A DNA stretch of 64,000 nucleotides from Astragalus membranaceus (GCA_039519185.1 CM076846.1:137303027-137367026), one strand, 5' to 3'; shown: positions 10,315 through 21,399, numbered from the stretch's first letter. A program made the numbers and translations. The notes: generated from the sequence alone by a model not told the origin.

Positions 10315-12596
10315 TCAACAGTCTTTCAATTCTTTAATTCTTTCACCAGCACTGCAGCGACAAACCAGGTTTGCACCACCCTCTTCTGACTTAGTACCAT
10401 CATTGATGACAGCAATTTGATCGTGTTGTTCCTCTTCCTCATCCCATCCTGTGGGCTGGATGTCTTCCATTCGGATTTGAGCACTCTCGGGAGCGTCATA
10501 TCTGACCAAGTAGTCAAACTTTCCACTGGACTCCCCTAGGGTATCCCAACATCTCTCTTTCATAGGCACCGCTATTACTTCCTCATTGATTTCTTTTTCA
10601 TCTTCAATATCATGGGTCCCTATCTGAACCACGCACCGATCTATCAGGTCTTGCAGGACTGACTTGAAAACTTCACAGGCACCCACACAGGATCAGGACT
10701 GACTTGAAAACTTCACAGGCACCCACACATAAAGGATCGGCGCATACACAGCCCTTCTTGATAACACCACGACGACACAACTCAGCATGTATATTTTCCA
10801 GAGGAGTCTGGATACACTTAACGTCTTTTATCATTGTCTGCCCCACAGAATCCTCTACTGCATTAGCGGATGGTGTCCCATGTCCCGGTAGGGGGTTTGT
10901 AGTTGTACTGGGACTATTCGGCTTGAAAGAGATCCAGTTGGCGTCAATCAAATCCTGGACTACATATTTGAAAGCCTTGCAGTCCTCCACCGTGTGGCCG
11001 ACTCCTCCACTATGAAAGCTACAAGTAGCATCGGCATTGTACCCCCTAGGAAAGGGAGGTTGTATAGGCTTCATGGGGCGAGTATTGACCAAATTCTTTG
11101 AGACAAGATGATCGAACAATTCAGTATAGGTCATCGGGATCGGATCAAAATTAGCACGCCTCTTCTCTTGATAGTTCTGGGCTCTGTAGCCTGAATTAGT
11201 TTGCTGCAGAGAGTTGAAAGATAATGGCACCGCCTGCTGTGGAGAGCTGAAAGATGGGCCTCCCCCTGCGGAAATAACATTGGTTTCCCCTTCTTTCTTC
11301 TTGGGGAAATTGGAGAAGGGTTTCTTTTGTCCACTAGAATTGCCAAAACCTCCAGCAATCTTTCCGCTACGCAGTCCGTGCTCTAATCGTTCCCCAATAA
11401 CACCCATATCTGAGAAATTGGACGAAACGCTCCCCACCAACCTATCATAATACAGCCCTGGAAGGGTCTCCATAAACATGTACACCATCTCCTTTTCAGT
11501 TAATGGCGGCTTCACCTGAGCAGCTATGCTCCTCCATTTTTGAGCATATTCTTTGAATGATTCTCTATCTCCTTTGCTCATGTGCTGCAATTGAGACCGG
11601 TCTGGAGCAAGGTCCATGTTATACTGGTATTGTTTTAGAAAGGCTTCAGAGAGATCCTTCCAACTGTGAACTTCGGAGGATTGCAGCTGCATGTACCAAT
11701 CTAGTGATGCCCCAGTCAGACTGTCCTGGAAATAATGAATGAGCACCTTGTCATCATGAGCATAAGCGGCCATTTTTCTAACATACATCGTCAAATGGCT
11801 AGATGGACACCCGGTGCCGCGATATTTATCAAAGTCAGGTGCTTTGAATTTAGGGGGTATAACAACATCTGGGACAAGGCACAAATCTCGGGCATCCCTG
11901 GCTCTAGTTCCTGATCCTTCCACAGCTCTTAAGCGCTCTTCAAGCGAGTGATACCGATCCCCATGCTGAGTGTTCCCAAACAAATGACCTTGTGGATAGT
12001 TCCCCGGACCGTGATAATAACCCCCATACTGAGCAGGGTTTCCCATATGATGGACAGCGTTCTGAGGGTTCACAGTAACTCCCAGAGTAGGACTAGGTGA
12101 ACCTCTTGGCAGTACAGTATCAGGACTAGGAGTATGAATTTGTGGTCCCATAGCAGCTCCACCAGGCATAGTCGTGACCGGTTGACTCGACCCCACAGGA
12201 ATAGCTTCAGCAGCAAGCGGCATATAACCCATTGGCATCCCCCAAGGATATATCGGTGCATTCAGATGACTCTGTCCACTCGCTCCTGGAGGATGGGCAA
12301 AGTGACTGACCCCCCTGTCCATAAGAGGTGTGAGTAGTTGTAACTTCAGCGGACACCGGAGGAGAAACGAAAGTAACAACCCCTTCGGAATTTACAACAG
12401 CGGTGTCCCCAGCGGCGGCCCCACCCCTCAGATTCTGTAGCATACTCATTACTTCGACCATCTGTGCTTCCATAGCCTCCACTTTGGTCTTCAAAGCTTG
12501 ATTCTCTTGAGCCAGCTGCTCAGGATTAAGAATCTCCACAACCGACTCATCTTGACCCAGGGGGTCCTCATTCTCGAGATGTTGATTGCTAGCCAT
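10315..12596 (-). pseudogene. Ogre-like gag without protease, two frame breaks
   Basis: The minus-strand start at 12596 (MASNQ) gives a Gln/Glu-rich N-terminus, a Pro/Gly-rich linker, the capsid-like region (about 11920-11400) and the zinc-knuckle-like C/H cluster (about 11030-10975). It ends in an acidic tail that resembles the end of the main Ogre pre-intron exon (Cys-x-Cys-x-x-Gly-Glu). The protease and G-patch are missing between them. Breaks: an extra G in a run near 12310, and a 40-base tandem duplication at 10655-10729. The protein is recognisably homologous to the Gag at 28337 but clearly diverged, so a different subfamily. Confidence 0.8.
10655..10729. repeat. 40-base tandem duplication inside gag
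   Basis: A 35-base block (10655-10689) recurs at 10695-10729 with a step of 40 bases. As 40 is not a multiple of 3 it shifts the gag frame. It looks like a recent slip or an assembly join. Confidence 0.85.
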
Positions 12597-12848
12597 TAAT
12601 CTTGCTTGTAGACGAGTGGAGTATCGGTGTTGGCGGTTGGTGTTTGAAAATGGTGGTTGGTTGGTGTTTTTTAATGTAGGGGTTTTAGGACTGTGTGATC
12701 TGTGTTGAAGGACCACTGGGGGTCTGAAGGAGCGCTGGGGCTCTGAAGGGCTGCTGAGGGCTGAAGGAGCGCTGGGGCTCTGGAGGACCACAGTTCACTT
12801 ATCCTAAAACGATGACTAACCCGGCCGTACGACCGACTTAATCCCCTA

Positions 12849-12901
12849 CTTTAAAAATAGGATTTTTGGTTTTTGAAATGAAAGAGATGTGTTTGTATTT
12901 T
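12849..12901. other. Unrecognised sequence before the gap
   Basis: A short AT-rich stretch leading into the N run; nothing recognisable. Confidence 0.6.
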
Positions 12902-13401
12902 NNNNNNNNNNNNNNNNNNNNNNNNNNNNNNNNNNNNNNNNNNNNNNNNNNNNNNNNNNNNNNNNNNNNNNNNNNNNNNNNNNNNNNNNNNNNNNNNNNN
13001 NNNNNNNNNNNNNNNNNNNNNNNNNNNNNNNNNNNNNNNNNNNNNNNNNNNNNNNNNNNNNNNNNNNNNNNNNNNNNNNNNNNNNNNNNNNNNNNNNNNN
13101 NNNNNNNNNNNNNNNNNNNNNNNNNNNNNNNNNNNNNNNNNNNNNNNNNNNNNNNNNNNNNNNNNNNNNNNNNNNNNNNNNNNNNNNNNNNNNNNNNNNN
13201 NNNNNNNNNNNNNNNNNNNNNNNNNNNNNNNNNNNNNNNNNNNNNNNNNNNNNNNNNNNNNNNNNNNNNNNNNNNNNNNNNNNNNNNNNNNNNNNNNNNN
13301 NNNNNNNNNNNNNNNNNNNNNNNNNNNNNNNNNNNNNNNNNNNNNNNNNNNNNNNNNNNNNNNNNNNNNNNNNNNNNNNNNNNNNNNNNNNNNNNNNNNN
13401 N
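12902..13401. other. Assembly gap, 500 N
   Basis: Exactly 500 N, i.e. a placeholder of unknown true size. Adjacency of the sequence on its two sides should not be assumed. Confidence 1.
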
Positions 13402-13555
13402 GGGATATACAAAAATGATTTCAATATGAATGAATTGGATTTGGTGAATGAACTTTTTTTATATGAATGGAGCAATTATATATCTTAAATGATTGTAAAA
13501 TTGCACATCCATATGGCTTATATTGGATCTCAAAGGCCTATAGATATATAGTAGG
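13402..13555. other. AT-rich sequence, nothing recognised
   Basis: No ORF, RNA gene or repeat could be supported. Confidence 0.5.
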
Positions 13556-13943
13556 GTTAAATATATTTTTGGTACTTATAAAATTTGAGAATTTTTGCGA
13601 TGGCTCATTTAACTGTAGCTAAATTTTTGCGACACCACGTCCTTGCACGGTCGCCGTAACCGTGGCTATTTAGATTTTCCACACTTTAATGTCCATTTCG
13701 CCACGGTTTCAACCATGGCTAAACGCTGTTTTTTTTGTAGTGTTCGTCAATGCATTTAATTAGTCTCTCATGAATTTTAATGTCACTTAGAAGTCCTATT
13801 AAAAGGCTCAAAAAAACACTATTAAAAGTTATGATGGACTAAAAACATTAACGGAAAAATGTAGGGACTAAAAGTGAATGAAATTTTTTATAAGAGTTAA
13901 AATTAAATTTTTTAAATTTTATAAGACCAAAAACATATTTAAC
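13556..13943. mobile_element. Non-autonomous TIR DNA element with long inverted ends
   Basis: About 31 bases at the left (GTTAAATATATTTTTGG...) are nearly the inverse of the right end (...CCAAAAACATATTTAAC, 13913-13943). There is no coding capacity. A TAG or TA precedes and TTA follows, so the target duplication is unclear. Inside, the bases ending at 13742 (GTTTTTTTTGTAGTG) read as a CACTA-type terminus on the other strand, suggesting a nested fragment. The superfamily is not assigned. Confidence 0.6.
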
Positions 13944-14173
13944 TTATATCAAACCTTAGAGCTGTTAAATTTAGGGTGTCAAATTTCTCACCCTAGCTAG
14001 TACTTAAAACTGTCCACATCATGATTAATTAAATCTGAAAAATTATTCTCAACTAAACAAAAAATTAAAATTTTACATTACAATACCTCGTCATGGTAAA
14101 AAGCCGACCTAATCCGGCACTCTCTCCACTAAACTAGCAAGGCTTCCAAATGTATACTATATATGTCGATAAA

Positions 14174-14177
<4 letters not shown>
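13944..14177. other. Upstream flank of the phytocyanin gene, nothing recognised
   Basis: AT-rich sequence without ORFs; possibly part of the promoter region. Confidence 0.4.

Positions 14178-14232
<55 letters not shown>
14178..14232. repeat. (AT)n microsatellite
   Basis: About 27 AT units, 136 bases upstream of the phytocyanin ATG. Likely polymorphic in length. Confidence 0.95.
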
Positions 14233-14233
<1 letters not shown>

Positions 14234-14367
14234 CTCAAGTTGAGATGCATATTGATATAAGCTAACAAATCATTTAAGCACTGATATCTTTGCATAGCAT
14301 TAGCAAACGACTTTGTTTGAGATTTTTTAAGTATACGTAGCTTTAATTCTTTGAAGAAATCAAATTA

Positions 14368-14970
14368 ATGGCTCGTATTGCATTCCTTGCAATTTCCATG
14401 GTTTTGCTTTCCACAGTTGCCATAGCAACTGATCATATTGTTGGTGATGACAAGGGCTGGACTGTCGATTTTAACTACACTCAATGGACTCAGGACAAGG
14501 TTTTCCGTGTTGGCGACAACCTAGGTATGTAAAATATCATATTATAAATAAATTCTCATTACCATACATTTTATTTTAAAAGTATATAGACTTGTATTTA
14601 ACTATATATCTAAAGTGAACGTCTTCTCTTTTGTCTTTTTTTATTTTCAGTGTTCAATTATGATAATACTAAGCACAATGTTTTCAAAGTGAATGGTACA
14701 CTCTTCCAAAGTTGCACTTTCCCACCAGCAAATGAGGCACTTTCCACTGGGAAGGACATTATTCCATTGAAAACTGAAGGAAGAAAGTGGTATGTATGTG
14801 GGATAGCCAACCATTGCTCTGCTCGTCAAATGAAGTTTGTTATCACAGTATTGGCAGAAGGTGCACCAGCTCCTTCCCCTCCTCCTTCTTCTGATGCTCG
14901 CTCCATTGCATCATCCATGTTTGGAATCATCATGTCAGCCATGATTGCTATTGCAACCATCTTTGCTTGA
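14368..14970 (+). CDS. Phytocyanin (plastocyanin-like blue copper protein), GPI-anchored type
   Basis: Exons 14368-14524 and 14651-14970 with a GT-AG intron (14525-14650, phase 1) give 158 residues. Signal peptide about 1-20. The single cupredoxin domain (about 22-118) has candidate copper ligands His61, Cys102 and His107 with Gln112 at the axial place, and Cys74-Cys108 as the usual disulfide. Gln rather than Met is the stellacyanin arrangement, though Met113 sits next to it. Possible N-glycosylation at Asn36 and Asn67. A short Ala/Pro/Ser-rich stretch (about 122-133) and a hydrophobic C-terminus suggest an arabinogalactan-like, GPI-anchored plasma-membrane protein. The intron after the first strands is at the family's usual site. 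Phytocyanins are thought to act in electron transfer or cell-wall processes; the substrate is unknown. It is the only intact host gene here. Confidence 0.92.
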
Positions 14971-15486
14971 TTATGTTATTCGAATAAGAGTTTGTGTCGC
15001 CACTTGACAGAATACTATATTTGTTTGAAATTTTTTAATGACTTCAATTTGAAATTTCTTTTGATGATGTTATATTTGAATCCAATAAATTTGATACTTT
15101 TATTTGGAGTAGATGGACAAGAATGTGGGAAATTAAGAAATTTCACTCACACTATGGCAAAAAACATTTGGATGACATTTATTTTTTAATTCTAGTAATT
15201 TGTTGAAGCGGTATGCACGTTAGCATCATCAAATGCACATTATGCACGTTAACATTTTTCGATGGTATTAAGTTTTTAATTCGAATCCAGGTAACTCTTC
15301 AAATTCAGTGGCGTATCTAGGACATGGTGTAGGGTGGTCAGACTATTTAACATAATAAAATTTTAATTATAATATATAAAAATAAAGATATTTATATAAA
15401 GAAAATATAAAAATAAAGATATATTGTCCAAACAAAGACATAATTATACAACAACAAATTAATAATTTAATTATTAATGATATTTA
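14971..15486. other. Downstream flank of the phytocyanin gene
   Basis: Probably the 3' UTR at first, then AT-rich sequence. Near 15308 the motif AGTGGCGTATCTAGG resembles the end of a common plant non-autonomous DNA element, but no second end was found. Confidence 0.4.
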
Positions 15487-15640
15487 AGGTTGGATCCGTT
15501 GGTAATTAGTTGGCTCATTCCCCGCAAGAGCGTGGGTTCAACTCCCGCTGCCAACATTAAAACCTCTGAAACCTGTCTTGACTATGGTGAGTCCCTAAAG
15601 CCCAACTCACCTAAACTTTACTCTTTTTTTAGGTGTCCTA
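15487..15640 (+). mobile_element. tRNA-derived SINE-like sequence
   Basis: Box-A-like TTAGTTGG at about 15508 and box-B-like GGGTTCAACTCCC at about 15534, followed by a tRNA-unrelated part and a T-rich tail (CTCTTTTTTT). Spacing fits an RNA polymerase III promoter. No full cloverleaf is seen, so it is not called a tRNA gene. The SINE family is not identified. Confidence 0.5.
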
Positions 15641-16199
15641 AACTTTACTCTTACCAAAATTATTAATGATATAAGATAGTGGGTATAAAAAGCAGTTTTA
15701 TAATTAATTTTGGGTGTTGAAATTGGCATAAAAAATCCAATTTAATAATTAATAATGAAATTAATAGTAGATGGTGTTATTAAATGATGATGTGATAGAA
15801 AATACTAGTAGTGTAGACGTAGCAAATGGTGTTATTAATAATTAAATTAATAGTAGTATATGGTGTTATTAATAATGAAATTAATAACATTATTACATGA
15901 TGATATGATAGAAAGTACTGGTAGTAACAGATTTAAATCTCACATAGTACTCTCAGAGGGTGCATGCAGTGAGGATGTGCAGTTGCAACAGGATTGCCAA
16001 AAAAACAAAATAGAGGGTCAAAAATTAGGGGTATCAACAAGACTGTCAAAAAGTGAGGATGTGTGCCCCAGTTCAAAATATTTATCATATAGTCACACCA
16101 AAACCATGTGATTCTCTATATGACACATCTAGATAATGTGTCGCGAGATAAGCATGGCGAGGCGAACAATATCTCATGATATCTCTAATAACGCTTACT
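15641..16199. other. AT-rich sequence with short degenerate repeats
   Basis: Variants of GGTGTTATTAATAATTAAA recur at about 15670-15900. No gene is supported. Confidence 0.4.
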
Positions 16200-16500
16200 T
16201 AAACATAGTTATTTGAGGTTCCTGATGGTGGGTTTTACGACTTGTTGGTGTATTTGGCCGGCTCGCAACGGTCTTGTCTTTAGAAATGAGGAGTCTTCTA
16301 TTGAATCCATAGTGATCCGCATTAAGAGCTTAGCTTGGAGTTGGATTGTGTATAGAGGGGGGTCAAGTTCAAGTTTGTCAATTTTCACGTGATGGATTAA
16401 TCCTCTAGATTGCCTAAACAATATGTAACTCATCTTGTTGTTTGGGTTTGAGCACCGCTAGTGCTCCTTGAATGAAATCTTTGCTTATCTAAAAAATACC
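16200..16500 (+). mobile_element. LINE (non-LTR retrotransposon) 3'-end remnant
   Basis: One plus frame reads Trp-x-Ile-Trp-x-Ala-Arg-Asn-Gly-Leu-x-Phe then Ile-Lys-x-Leu-Ala-Trp-Ser-Trp. This is the typical C-terminal tail of plant LINE reverse transcriptases, downstream of the zinc-binding RVT region. A short 3' UTR and an A-rich end (about 16490) follow. The catalytic part is missing. Confidence 0.6.
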
Positions 16501-16589
16501 AAAAGACAAAGTGCGGGAAATTTAAGAAATTAACTAGCAGTATACATGTGCATACACACGGGTGTTGTCGTGTTATCGTTATTAATAGA

Positions 16590-17275
16590 CTTAGACATAA
16601 TTTAGTTTGTCCAGACGTTATCCCGTGAATATCAAGACTAATTTAAAGTAGATAAAAATTGAGTTTCAAATAGTAATTTAATTAGTCCGAACATGACCCA
16701 GTGAATATCAAGACTAATTTAAAGTAAATAAAAAATGAGTTTCAAATAGTAATTTAATTATTCCAAACATTACGCTTTGAATATCAAGACTAATTTAAAG
16801 TGGATAGAAAAGAGTTTCAAATAGTAATTTAATTAGTCCGAACATTAATTACCCCGTGAATATTTACCAGCAATATGAAATATTTCTCGTAGAGATTAAA
16901 AAACAAAATTGTGATAAAGTTTCAAATTTTCCAAATTGTAATATTTCCCATAGAGATTAAATAAAACTTATTAATTAGTTCAGACATTACCCCGTGAATA
17001 TCAGACTAATTTAAAGTAGATAAAAAATGAGCTTCAAATAGTAATTTCATTTGTCCGAACATTACTCGTGAATATCAAGATTAATTTAAAGTAGATAAAA
17101 AATGAGTTTGAAATAGTAATTTAATTAGTCCGAACATTACCCCGTGAACATTTACCATCAATATGTAATATTTCACATAGAGATTAAAAAACAAAATTAT
17201 ATTAAAGTTTCAAAATTTTCAAATTGTAATATTTCCCATAGAGATTAAATAAAACTTATTGATAGAGAAAAAATG
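16590..17275. repeat. 76-base tandem array with a longer alternate unit
   Basis: A block containing GAATATCAAGACTAATTTAAAG starts at 16627, 16703 and 16779 (step 76) and again near 16998 and 17072. Between the groups lies a second unit of about 140 bases (about 16860-16980 and 17150-17275), giving a two-level A-A-A-B-A-A-B order. AT-rich, no ORF. Satellite-like but short. Confidence 0.75.
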
Positions 17276-17405
17276 GAATATTAAAAAAATGAAGGAGACA
17301 TGTAGATGAATTTAAAGAAGATATCTTGTGAAAAATAGAAAAATGAGATAGAGTTAAAGTTTAAAAACAAAATAATGATTAAATATTTTAAATATTAAAT
17401 AGAGG

Positions 17406-17407
<2 letters not shown>
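17276..17407. other. A-rich sequence, nothing recognised
   Basis: Low-complexity, A-rich; no feature supported. Confidence 0.4.

Positions 17408-17460
<53 letters not shown>
17408..17460. repeat. (AG)n microsatellite
   Basis: About 26 uninterrupted AG units inside A/G-rich sequence. Confidence 0.95.
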
Positions 17461-17464
<4 letters not shown>

Positions 17465-17857
17465 TAGGTTTTAAAAGTTAAATAAAAAATTAAAAGATGA
17501 TGTGAGAGTGAGACCCACTAATGATAAAAGTGAGAGAGAGAAAAAAATTGAGAGGAAATAATTAGAAATGACATTTTTATTCTTAGAATTGAGATAAAAG
17601 GGAATGATAATTTAGTATTTTTGATAGTAGGCTGTTTGTATATATTGATAGTTCGGGTTTTTCATATCATTTTCAAAAAGCACATTACACTTAAATACCT
17701 AGGTCATCCTTAATGGATCTAACAACTTTGGGCCATGGGCCACTTGGAAGAAAATATTAGGCCTTCACTTTTCCCACATCCCCTCCTACTCACCACACAC
17801 CCCTTAATTCCAAATATTCCAAAAATACACTTAAGTAGATGACGTGTTTACGTGTGA

Positions 17858-18521
17858 TTCGGTTGAGACCAACCGAAAATATTCGACTAAGGCCAACCGA
17901 ACGTTATAAAAATAACAAGGGGTGTATTGTTCAGTTTTGTTCGTTTGGCTGAGGCCTCCAGAAAAATTTCGGTTGAGGTCAACCGAATAGAAAATGTTTT
18001 GTAGATATTTTCTCTATATCATCTGTTGTGCTTGTTTACCCTTTTTTGGCAACGGATAATCCCCTATCCACCAAATTCCTTCATTTGGAGTCATTCACCC
18101 ATTTTTTATTTTACTTTATTTTGAATAATGTAATGTAATGATGAAAAATCAGTTTGTTTTTCACTCCAAGTCCATGTTTACGGCTGTGAATAGTTTGAGT
18201 GTGCAGAGATGAAATTTGCCATGTTGTAATCCACTTGTATGTAACATCTCAAAATTGCATGTTTAGAAAACAACTTTATTGCAATATAAATTTAATACAA
18301 TGAAAATAGGAGTAAATATCAGTCCAACATCATGAGTGAGTCTAATTTTTCAGCCACAAAGTCTTCAATTTCGGCCACAACTTGCCACAAAGTCTTTATT
18401 GCAGATCAAATCTGTCTCCAAGTTGCGATAGCAAGTTGCAAAAATTGTTTTTTTATACTACTGCATTTTATGGTCATTCGGTTGAGGCCTCCCGAAATAT
18501 TTCGGTTGAGGTCAACCGAAT
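17858..18521. repeat. Dispersed imperfect palindromes TTCGGTTGAGGTCAACCGAA
   Basis: Copies or variants at about 17858, 17880, 17969, 18478 and 18501, in two clusters about 500 bases apart. Arms TTCGGTTG/CAACCGAA could form a hairpin or a dimeric protein site. They may be the two ends of an unknown element. No known family is recognised. Confidence 0.5.
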
Positions 18522-19160
18522 AGTGTAAAAGAGGTAAAAGAGGGGTGTGTCTCAAAAAAATACTCGTTGGGGTGTGCCTAATGGTGTGGTTTATTATATG
18601 CAAGTATACATAGTCACACAAGTAATAAAGTGATAAGAAAGGTCGAACCCACAGGGATTATGTATTGTAAATTTTTGTAGTTCAAAGTGTACACTTAGTG
18701 TGTCTACACTATTCAGTATTTTTGGTTTGGAGTTTTCAAAGTAAGTAAAATAATAATAAGCAATAAAATGTGTGAGAAATCAGTTGGAAAAAGTAGTTGA
18801 GATGTTTTCACCAAGTACTTTACTTCTAAGTGTTTTAATGGAGTATGTAGTGTGGGAACACTGGATGTAGGTGCATCAGTTTGTGCCTTTCAGCACTTCT
18901 CTTCAGAGTTTCATTACAAGCTCTTATGATCTTTGTTTTTTACAGTAAAGAAAGGTTTGTCAATTCCTCCCTTGCCTCCTAACAATGATCCAAGTTGCTA
19001 AATAGGTTCACTCTTGTAATTTTATTATCCTAAGGACTATGCTATCCTATGTCTAGGTTTTAGCATGTGTTTAACAAAGTTTCCTTTATTAAATACTTGT
19101 CCCTATTAACTCTTGAGTTCATAAATGTAGCCCATGTCTGCTGCTACAAGTTTTACCTAG
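18522..19160. other. Unrecognised repeat-like sequence up to the Ogre junction
   Basis: Contains CAAGTAATAAAGTGATAAG then GGTCGAACCCACAGGGATT (about 18620-18660), a motif I associate with dispersed plant repeats but cannot name. No ORF is supported. It ends abruptly at the truncated Ogre integrase. Confidence 0.4.
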
Positions 19161-19161
19161 C

Positions 19162-19797
19162 AGAGTGATGAAGGATTTGTGTAAAGACTTCAAAATACAA
19201 CATCACAACTCTTCTCCCTACCGCCCAAAGATGAATGGGGCAGTTGAGGCAGCCAACAAGAACATCAAGAAGATCGTGCAAAAGATGGTGGTAACCTACA
19301 AGGATTGGCATGAGATGCTCCCATTTGCCCTGCATGGTTACAGAACCTCAGTACGCACCTCAACAGGGGCAACCCCTTACTCCCTGGTTTATGGGTCAGA
19401 GGCAGTTCTCCCCATTGAGGTTGAAATACCATCCCTGCGGGTGTTAATGGAGACAAAACTTGATGAAGCAGAATGGGTTCGGTCTCGTCTTGACCAGTTG
19501 AATCTCATTGATGAAAAACGGGTGGCCGCAATGTGTCATGGACAGTTGTACCAACAGAGGATGAGGAGGGCTTTTGACAAGAAAGTCCGTCCTCGTGAAT
19601 TCCAAGAAGGAGATCTTGTGCTCAAGCAGATCTTACCGATTCAGACAGACTCTAGGGGCAAATGGGCTCCCAAATATGAAGGACCTTATGTGGTGAAGAA
19701 GGCATTCTCAGGAGGAGCTTTAATTCTGGCAAACATGGACGCAGATGAGATCCCAAATCCAGTGAACTCAGATGTGGTCAAGAAGTATTATGCCTAG
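19162..19797 (+). pseudogene. Ogre integrase C-terminal part, 5' truncated
   Basis: The frame starts in the middle of the integrase core, after the second catalytic Asp. It keeps the catalytic Glu (Gly-Ala-Val-Glu-Ala-Ala) and the C-terminal DNA-binding part, ending at the same TAG as the full copy. There is no start codon of its own and no zinc domain, so it is not functional. It is almost identical to the end of 43557-45290. Confidence 0.9.
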
Positions 19798-19846
19798 AAA
19801 AATAGACGAAAAAAAGAGAAAGATAAGCCAAGGAAAAATCAGCTCG

Positions 19847-19926
19847 CTAGGTTGAAAACCCGCAAAGGGCGACCTAGGCAAAATCAGAGCGGCCCGGTGG
19901 ATTGAAAACCCGCAAAGGGCGATCCA
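19847..19926 (+). other. Twin RNA hairpins in the Ogre 3' region, copy A
   Basis: Two hairpins share the loop TGAAAACCCGCAAAGGGCG but have different closing stems: TAGGT/ACCTA (within 19847-19877) and TGGAT/ATCCA (19898-19926). The base pairs at stem positions 2 and 4 change together. An inner CCC/GGG stem with a GCAAA loop is possible. Located just after the integrase stop. Function unknown: packaging, RNA stability or reverse-transcription control are options. Confidence 0.6.
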
Positions 19927-21382
19927 GGCAAAAATTAGGGTCAGAAAACTTGGGCTTGAGAAAAGAAAAAGGCAATCAGCATTCCAAAGGTTCGGATAAG
20001 GGGGTGATCAGTATTATGAGTATGGACGGTGGGCACCGTTACTTCAGAGATAGAATCACGAGATCTGTTCCTTTTGCTTGTATTTTTTGTAGTTTAAAAG
20101 AAAGATTGCAATGCACTTTCGACTGGCGTGACTTTCTGCACGTCCAATTTCTATATCAATAAAAGACCAACTTTTCTTTCATATGTGTGCTTTTCGTGTC
20201 TCTGCTTTCATCTATTCAGTTTCTTTCAAAATAATAACTTTTATGATTGATGAAATCGAATTGCAAAACATGTGCACATTCAGGGCATTACAGGATCATT
20301 ACGAAAACTTTGAAAAAATACGGAAAGAAGTGATTCCCCCAAGTGAATAAAATTGCGAAAAAGGCGGTCGTGACGAACCAGTGTGCAATCCTCGCAGATC
20401 GCCGTCCTGGAACAGCCTTCGCCTGGCAGATCGATTTAACCAACAAAAAAAGAGTGCCAAAGAAAAAACAAATAAGCAGAAAAAAGAAAGCTGCTTAAAG
20501 AAAACAAACAGAGTAAACAAAAACAAATAAGCAGAAAAAAGAAAGCTGCTTAAAAAGGACAAACAGAATAAACAAGAAAAAAGAGAAAATCACAAAAGAC
20601 GGAACATAAAAGAACACAACATCTTCACATCATTCATCATACCATCCATACCATTCGCCATCAAACAGTGGTGCATTACACTTTCAAATTCGCATCTCAG
20701 AAGAGCGAAAGAATAACGAAAGAAAAAGAAGTGAGTGAGGAATCAAACAGAAAAAGCATCCCACCAAAATCAATCATTGCATTCACGCGCATCCAAATAC
20801 CCAAATGCATGCATTTCATGCACCATCCAGGAAGTTGCTTCGGACCAGAGGGTCCCAAAAATCTTAGTTTTCAGAAAATCACCATCAGCCCTGAGTTAGT
20901 AAACTCCATCAACCCAGAGTTAGTAAACTCCATCAACACAGAGTTAGTGAACTCCTTCCACAGATCACAACATCGTGTACGAGCACGCGATGGATCCATC
21001 AGACTTCGTTAAGTCCTTCGGATTAGTTGTGTCAGCCTAAGGCATAGCGTAAATCCATTGATCAAATCAGTTCCGGACCTGATGTTGATCGGCCGCTCGA
21101 AAAGGCCACCCCCAAAGCTCGGACTCGACAAGAGTTCGTTAGAAGGTTTTTAGGCAACCTCCGAATAACCAATTTACCGCTTTTCCCAATTTACCTGCTT
21201 TTCTCAATTTACTGCTTTCCCGTTAATGCGACGAGTGTTAACCCCCCGGTCCTAAAAGGAAAATAACAAAAAGAAAATCTGAGCTTTTCCGAAGCGGACA
21301 AAATTAGTGTTATTTCTATATCTTTATTTCCGTTTCACCAACAAATATGAAAAGGCCAAGTCATATTTCTTGGCGAAATGTG
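19927..21382 (+). repeat. Ogre 3' non-coding region, copy A, with short repeats
   Basis: Contains two copies of a unit with AATAAGCAG...CTGCTT (about 20466-20555), itself a small hairpin. It also contains three to four copies of a 24-base unit GAGTTAGTAAACTCCATCAA (about 20894-20960). No ORF is supported. Confidence 0.7.
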
Positions 21383-21399
21383 AAATAAAGAGGGGCAGC
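21383..21399 (+). other. Polypurine tract, Ogre copy A
   Basis: AAATAAAGAGGGGCAGC directly before the LTR TG; identical in the other copy at 46873. Confidence 0.8.

Larger units (their letters stand above)
9646..12848 (-). mobile_element. Second Ogre-like subfamily, internal fragment in reverse orientation
   Basis: Read on the minus strand it holds gag (12596 to 10315), an intron-like region matching the main Ogre intron motifs (a TGTAATGC start, GGCTCTGC, CACATGTTTTC) and the start of the RT exon (about 10062 to 9825). Homology then stops and 9646-9824 is an unrecognised T-rich stretch with GGATTTTGTTTTT repeats. Protease, G-patch and RT are absent. The right end runs into the N gap. The left end is an abrupt junction with the TR-GAG LTR. 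Confidence 0.75.

Noticed and set aside
12846..13488. ORFs running through the gap
   Set aside because: They consist of N and are meaningless.
14992..15189. Small ORF after the phytocyanin gene
   Set aside because: AT-rich, low-complexity product within the probable 3' UTR.
15500..15570. A tRNA gene
   Set aside because: Only A- and B-box-like motifs; no full cloverleaf and no anticodon arm could be drawn, so called SINE-like.
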